Shown: piece after piece, positions 56,214-58,316 of the stretch
Numbering within the stretch: position 1 is the stretch's first letter
Layout of the letters: the number at the start of each line of letters is the position of its first letter
Assembly: GCA_904501765.1 (NCBI GenBank)
Contig: CAJGCM010000003.1
Span: 1-58,316 of the forward strand
DNA length: 58,316 bases
From: an uncultured Clostridia bacterium
GTDB lineage: Bacteria; Bacillota; Clostridia; Oscillospirales; CAG-272
Direction of reading: 5' to 3'
Notes under the pieces: model-generated
What the model saw: the letters and a program-made list of their open reading frames with translations, nothing else
Told to the model about the DNA's origin: nothing
The model's database searches: none
Program-made: the position numbers and the translations under genes

Positions 56214-56612
56214 TTAGTTACCGGACGGCGCAACAACCAGACCCTGCTGAGACATATCTGCAGGAACGACGCCATTGATAAACTTGGCAGCGGCGTCAGC
56301 ATCGGTAGCCAGCTCCATGAACAGCTGAGAATACGCCTCGGTTGCGATAAAGGAATCGAGATACTCCTGCTTCTTCTGGAAACCTCTGCCATCGGGGGTC
56401 TTCACACCATAAGATTTCTGGATCAAGTCCTCGAAAATGGCAATGATAGCGGGCTGATCCTGAGCAGCAACCACTCGCTGAATCTTCTCAGCCAGACCAC
56501 CGGTAGTGCTCATCTCCATCTTGGTGATTTCGGCCTTAGTCAGGTGGAAATAGAAATCTTCAGTGCGCTCGTTACCGTTGTAATCGGTGTAGGTGATGGA
56601 TTTCTTAATCAT
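56214..56612 (-). CDS. tail assembly chaperone candidate (first)
   Basis: 132 residues from ATG at 56612 (AAAGGAGA upstream). YNGNERTEDFYFHLTKAEITKMEM and ALIQK-like KSYGVKTPDGRGFQK fit the small tail chaperones that coat the tape measure before tube assembly. Follows the major tail protein. Confidence 0.72.
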   Translation of the reverse strand: MIKKSITYTDYNGNERTEDFYFHLTKAEITKMEMSTTGGLAEKIQRVVAAQDQPAIIAIFEDLIQKSYGVKTPDGRGFQKKQEYLDSFIATEAYSQLFMELATDADAAAKFINGVVPADMSQQGLVVAPSGN

Positions 56613-56631
56613 AATTTTATCTCCTTTCAAA

Positions 56632-56676
56632 TTAAAAAAAGAGGGAGCCGCCAGCATTACCTGGTACGACTCCCAT
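56632..56676 (-). terminator. intra-operon terminator after the major tail protein
   Basis: Stem GGGAGTCG / CGGCTCCC around a loop with its own ACCAG / CTGG pair, then TCTTTTTTT. Likely partial, to make more tail tube than chaperone. Confidence 0.75.
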
Positions 56677-56691
56677 TGAATATAGATTTAA

Positions 56692-57354
56692 TTAGGAAGC
56701 GACGAAACCGACCAGGGTAGCCACTTCATTAGGCAGAGGCAGATAAGCATCCTTCTCGTCGGTGCCGTACAGAGCATCCTCCAGAGCCTTCAGCTTCTCG
56801 GCATCGACCTTGGTAGAATCGATCTCGATAGAAGAAACGGGATCGAAACCGGCCATATCGACAGGAGTAGTAGAGAACTCCCAGGACATGGTCTTAGCCT
56901 CGGGATTGTCGTTCACAGTAGCGTTGGCGCTCTCAGAGGGAGAAGCCAGGGCACCGTAAACAATGGTGATCTTGTAGCCGTGAGCAGTACCCTCGGTATC
57001 GCTACCGATCAGAGTACGGAAGGTGAAGCCGAACGGAACACGCTTCTGCTGACCGACACGAACGCCATCAACAACATTGGCCAGACCGTTGCAAGCAGCG
57101 AAAGAATCGGGGAACATATAAGCCTCGATGCTACCACCCAGCTCCTCAACGGACATCAGGTTCAGATACTTGTGGTTGTTGGCGTACAGGGGAGAAGCCT
57201 CAGCGCCAGAAGGACTCAGGGTAACATTGGTCAGACCATTCCAACCTTCACCAGCGGGATAGGCGCCAGCAACCTGAGGATACACAACACCGCGATCGAC
57301 ACCAGTCTCATACAGACGTTCGCCGATCTGGTCCCAAACGATTTTTTTAGACAT
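56692..57354 (-). CDS. major tail protein
   Basis: 220 residues, beta-rich and acidic, with ETGVDRGVVYPQ, SVEELGGSIEAYMFPDSF and AKTMSWEFSTTPVDM, the pattern of siphoviral tail tube proteins. Strong AAAGGAGGA site. Codons in this gene are strongly biased (many CTG, ACC, GGC in coding sense), as in the capsid gene, which suggests very high expression. Confidence 0.85.
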   Translation of the reverse strand: MSKKIVWDQIGERLYETGVDRGVVYPQVAGAYPAGEGWNGLTNVTLSPSGAEASPLYANNHKYLNLMSVEELGGSIEAYMFPDSFAACNGLANVVDGVRVGQQKRVPFGFTFRTLIGSDTEGTAHGYKITIVYGALASPSESANATVNDNPEAKTMSWEFSTTPVDMAGFDPVSSIEIDSTKVDAEKLKALEDALYGTDEKDAYLPLPNEVATLVGFVAS

Positions 57355-57368
57355 ATGGGTTTCCTCCT

Positions 57369-57677
57369 TTAATAATATAAGGTAAACGGGAAATGATTAA
57401 GACCGTCCTTAGTAAAACCCGGGGCAAGGCTACACATCTGAAAATGTTTAATCAGATTATCCGAGTATTTACTATCAGGATCGTAATCTATGATTACACC
57501 CTCATATCGATTGTGTGTTATGTAGACGTGGTTGTTAGCACGGTCTACATCCACCCCATCACTGGAATATCGGATACAAGGATACTTCATTTGAACTGAC
57601 GAAGGGGGTTGATAATACACATTTCTAGATCCTAGGAGTTCACATAACTCCTCATGCAGTTCAAGCCTGCCGGCCAT
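57369..57677 (-). CDS. tail terminator-like protein
   Basis: 102 residues from ATG at 57677 with GGGGGTG upstream. Size, position just before the tail tube, and pattern (LHEELCELLGSRNVYYQPPSS ... VIIDYDPDSKYSDNLIKHF) fit the tail terminator that caps the tube. Confidence 0.65.
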   Translation of the reverse strand: MAGRLELHEELCELLGSRNVYYQPPSSVQMKYPCIRYSSDGVDVDRANNHVYITHNRYEGVIIDYDPDSKYSDNLIKHFQMCSLAPGFTKDGLNHFPFTLYY

Positions 57678-57984
57678 TGTATACACCCCCTAACGTCAGT
57701 ATAAGTCTAGGGTACTCAACGCGGACGCTACTCACTTTCCATCGAGCACCCATAAACTCCACGTAGCGCATCTTATGGAAATTATCTCTGGCAAAAGGAT
57801 CGGCCACAATGCTGATCTCGTTTGCAACGTTGATGTCATCGTTGAGGTTCCCAGACGATTCGAGACGACGACTAATCCGAATATGGTCGCCGAAATATTT
57901 ACGTTCGGTGATCACTTCTTCATGCACACCCGGTCGGGTCTCTTTCATATCGCAGAAACCGACCGATCCATAGAATTTTGCCAT
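57661..57984 (-). CDS. head closure / stopper-like protein
   Basis: 107 residues from ATG at 57984 with GGAGTG upstream. Strand-rich, with FMGARWKVSSVRVEYPRLILTLGGVYNG, typical of small head-completion proteins. It follows the capsid gene directly, where an adaptor or stopper is expected; which of the two is unclear. Confidence 0.6.
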   Translation of the reverse strand: MAKFYGSVGFCDMKETRPGVHEEVITERKYFGDHIRISRRLESSGNLNDDINVANEISIVADPFARDNFHKMRYVEFMGARWKVSSVRVEYPRLILTLGGVYNGRQA

Positions 57985-58005
57985 CAATAATCACTCCATT
58001 TTGAA

Positions 58006-58316
58006 TTACGCTTCAACGGGCTCTTCCAGAGCGATAGCAGACTTCAGCTTGTACAGAGAGCCAGACAGACGGGCCTCCAGCATGAACTTCTGCAGGTTGA
58101 AGTCCATATCGAAGTCCTCGAACTTGGAGATCTCGCCACCGCGAGTAGAGCCGAAGGTGTAGTCGTTCAGGTTGACGAACAGACCCAGCAGCTTCTTGGT
58201 CTTGCCGCCCTCGGTAGTACGAGTCAGACCTTCGAAATGCTCAACCTCAACGATAGAGTTGCAGTTCAGAGCCTTAGCCAGATCAGCCTTGGAGTCGTAG
58301 ATACGGCGGCCGTTCA
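58006..58316 (-). CDS. major capsid protein, C-terminal part
   Basis: The last 103 codons; the start is beyond the window. GRRIYDSKADLAKALN ... FVNLNDYTFGSTRGGEISKFEDFDMDFNLQKFMLEARLSGSLYKLKSAIALE matches the end of HK97-fold capsid proteins. Codon bias is strong, as in the tail tube gene. Confidence 0.85.
   Translation of the reverse strand, partial: NGRRIYDSKADLAKALNCNSIVEVEHFEGLTRTTEGGKTKKLLGLFVNLNDYTFGSTRGGEISKFEDFDMDFNLQKFMLEARLSGSLYKLKSAIALEEPVEA

Noticed and set aside
56184..56220. Programmed frameshift between the two tail chaperone genes
   Set aside because: A stop in the second frame at 56218-56220 leaves only one codon in which to slip, and no slippery heptamer is present.

Overview
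The window looks like most of the genome of a temperate, long-tailed siphovirus of a Gram-positive, probably clostridial, host. The grounds are strong AGGAGG-type ribosome sites before nearly every gene, a complete siphoviral head-tail module, a CI-like repressor beside a large serine recombinase, and many small proteins with the look of gut Firmicutes phages. Almost everything is on the minus strand; only the repressor and recombinase are on the plus strand. An intact attP-like palindrome next to the recombinase suggests an excised or virion genome rather than an integrated prophage. The left edge probably continues, around a circular or permuted map, to the terminase and portal genes that should lie beyond the right edge.

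Layout from right to left, the direction of transcription. 58.3-39.4 kb is the structural and lysis module: end of the major capsid protein, two head-tail joining proteins, major tail protein, two tail assembly chaperone candidates, an amidase endolysin in an odd place, a gp10-like protein, a 2,280-residue tape measure, a fibronectin-type tail tip protein, a baseplate hub protein, a 1,274-residue fibre and holin-like genes. 39.4-38.4 kb holds three small cassettes and a candidate attP. 38.4-36.1 kb is the immunity and integration region with three 13-bp operators. 36-30 kb is a run of tiny, mostly membrane genes, each with its own promoter-like element and terminator. 30-19.4 kb is the replication operon: a helicase-primase-exonuclease fusion, an HNH endonuclease that splits the family B polymerase, an OB-fold-like ssDNA-binding protein and an SPFH protein. 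19.3-18.6 kb is a tRNA cluster. 18.6-7.2 kb carries a SNF2-like helicase, NadR, PnuC, FolD and other metabolic or zinc-binding proteins. 7.2-0 kb has more small cassettes, an origin-like repeat region, and a nuclease operon ending in a 939-residue protein with the DFDGD signature of two-barrel RNA polymerases.

The most interesting system is the link between two observations. A 24-bp element (minus strand GCG-N6-ACA-N7-TTATG, fixed spacing) occurs 27 times, only in the non-structural part, always just upstream of a gene or RNA and usually abutting the previous terminator. The phage also encodes a candidate single-subunit RNA polymerase. I propose, without proof, that these are the promoters of that enzyme or of another phage factor. 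One element drives a leader that folds as a circularly permuted tRNA (31.8 kb), and another starts the tRNA cluster with a 5' hairpin. None of these structures was computed; pairings were made by eye.
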